This document shows, one piece after another, positions 63,897 to 64,000 of a DNA stretch of 64,000 nt (the stretch's first letter is position 1; every line of letters starts with the position of its first letter). This DNA is from Streptomyces longwoodensis (GTDB taxonomy: Bacteria > Actinomycetota > Actinomycetes > Streptomycetales > Streptomycetaceae). The notes beneath the pieces were generated by a model. The model saw only the letters and a program-made list of their open reading frames with translations. It ran no database searches and was not told the origin of the DNA. Location: the NCBI RefSeq assembly GCF_001514125.1, contig NZ_KQ948552.1, positions 543,879 to 607,878 of the forward strand. The letters run 5' to 3'. Made by a program: the position numbers and the translations under genes.

Positions 63897-64000
63897 CACC
63901 CCAGAGTGCCTTGGTGTCCCCCGTGACCAGGTGATAGATTCCCGTGCCCAGATCACCTACTGGCCCCAGGGCGTCCGCAACCCCGCTCAGACTCCACGTT

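Overview
The window is about 72-73 percent GC, with Streptomyces-style start-codon use (many GTG and TTG starts) and Streptomyces marker genes: an SsgA-like sporulation protein, a WhiB-like protein, a complete hopanoid operon, a c-di-AMP riboswitch in front of a LysM/M23 cell-wall hydrolase, and DUF6126, LPFR and SH3-linked DUF1906 proteins. Gene order resembles, from memory, the SCO67xx region of the Streptomyces coelicolor chromosome, read in the opposite direction. Streptomyces is therefore an inference from content and order, not from a database match.

Layout. 199-5720: GDSL hydrolase, riboswitch-controlled M23 endopeptidase, GH36 alpha-galactosidase, tyrosine-phosphatase-like protein. 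5754-18781 (minus strand): one long translationally coupled hopanoid operon. In transcription order it holds a 21-codon leader ORF, hpnC, hpnD, hpnE, a polyprenyl synthase, shc, hpnG, hpnH, an internally deleted ispG, dxs, an HpnO-type aminotransferase, an XRE-cupin regulator and a DUF6126 membrane peptide. 19115-26657: an envelope-polymer or phospholipid cluster of unassigned product. It contains two CDP-alcohol phosphotransferases, a LicC-like nucleotidyltransferase, a glycerol-1-phosphate-dehydrogenase-like enzyme, a GT2 glycosyltransferase, an ABC-2 permease and a divergent galE, with a PHO-box-like site between the divergent arms. 26820-42719: CDF exporter, idi, anti-sigma-like ATPase, HdeD-like protein, enoyl-CoA hydratase, two DJ-1/PfpI proteins, LPFR micro-protein, Tex, ABC-F, D-amino-acid-oxidase-like enzyme, secreted X-Pro peptidase, secreted M1 peptidase, and an amino-acid permease remnant. 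42936-61938: MerR regulator, DUF1906 lysozyme-like secreted protein, a beta-oxidation operon (CaiB, thiolase, FadB), saccharopine-dehydrogenase-like reductase, endonuclease V, ssgD-like gene, PEP-mutase-like enzyme, ABC-F, DDAH, acyl-ACP desaturase with three tandem operators, WhiB-like protein, VOC protein, lipase. 62100-64000: truncated IS5-type transposase followed by a lower-GC stretch with two small membrane proteins, probably acquired or degraded DNA.

How the genes work together. dxs and idi feed isoprenoid precursors. The polyprenyl synthase with HpnC, HpnD and HpnE makes squalene, Shc cyclises it, and HpnH, HpnG and HpnO build the extended amino-hopanoid side chain. The CDP-alcohol cluster directly follows the hopanoid operon on the same strand and also looks envelope-directed. 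Two genes (ispG at 10017 and an amino-acid permease at 42425) keep both ends but have lost their centres, which is the most unusual structural feature of the window. The most promising undescribed system is the 19115-26657 cluster.
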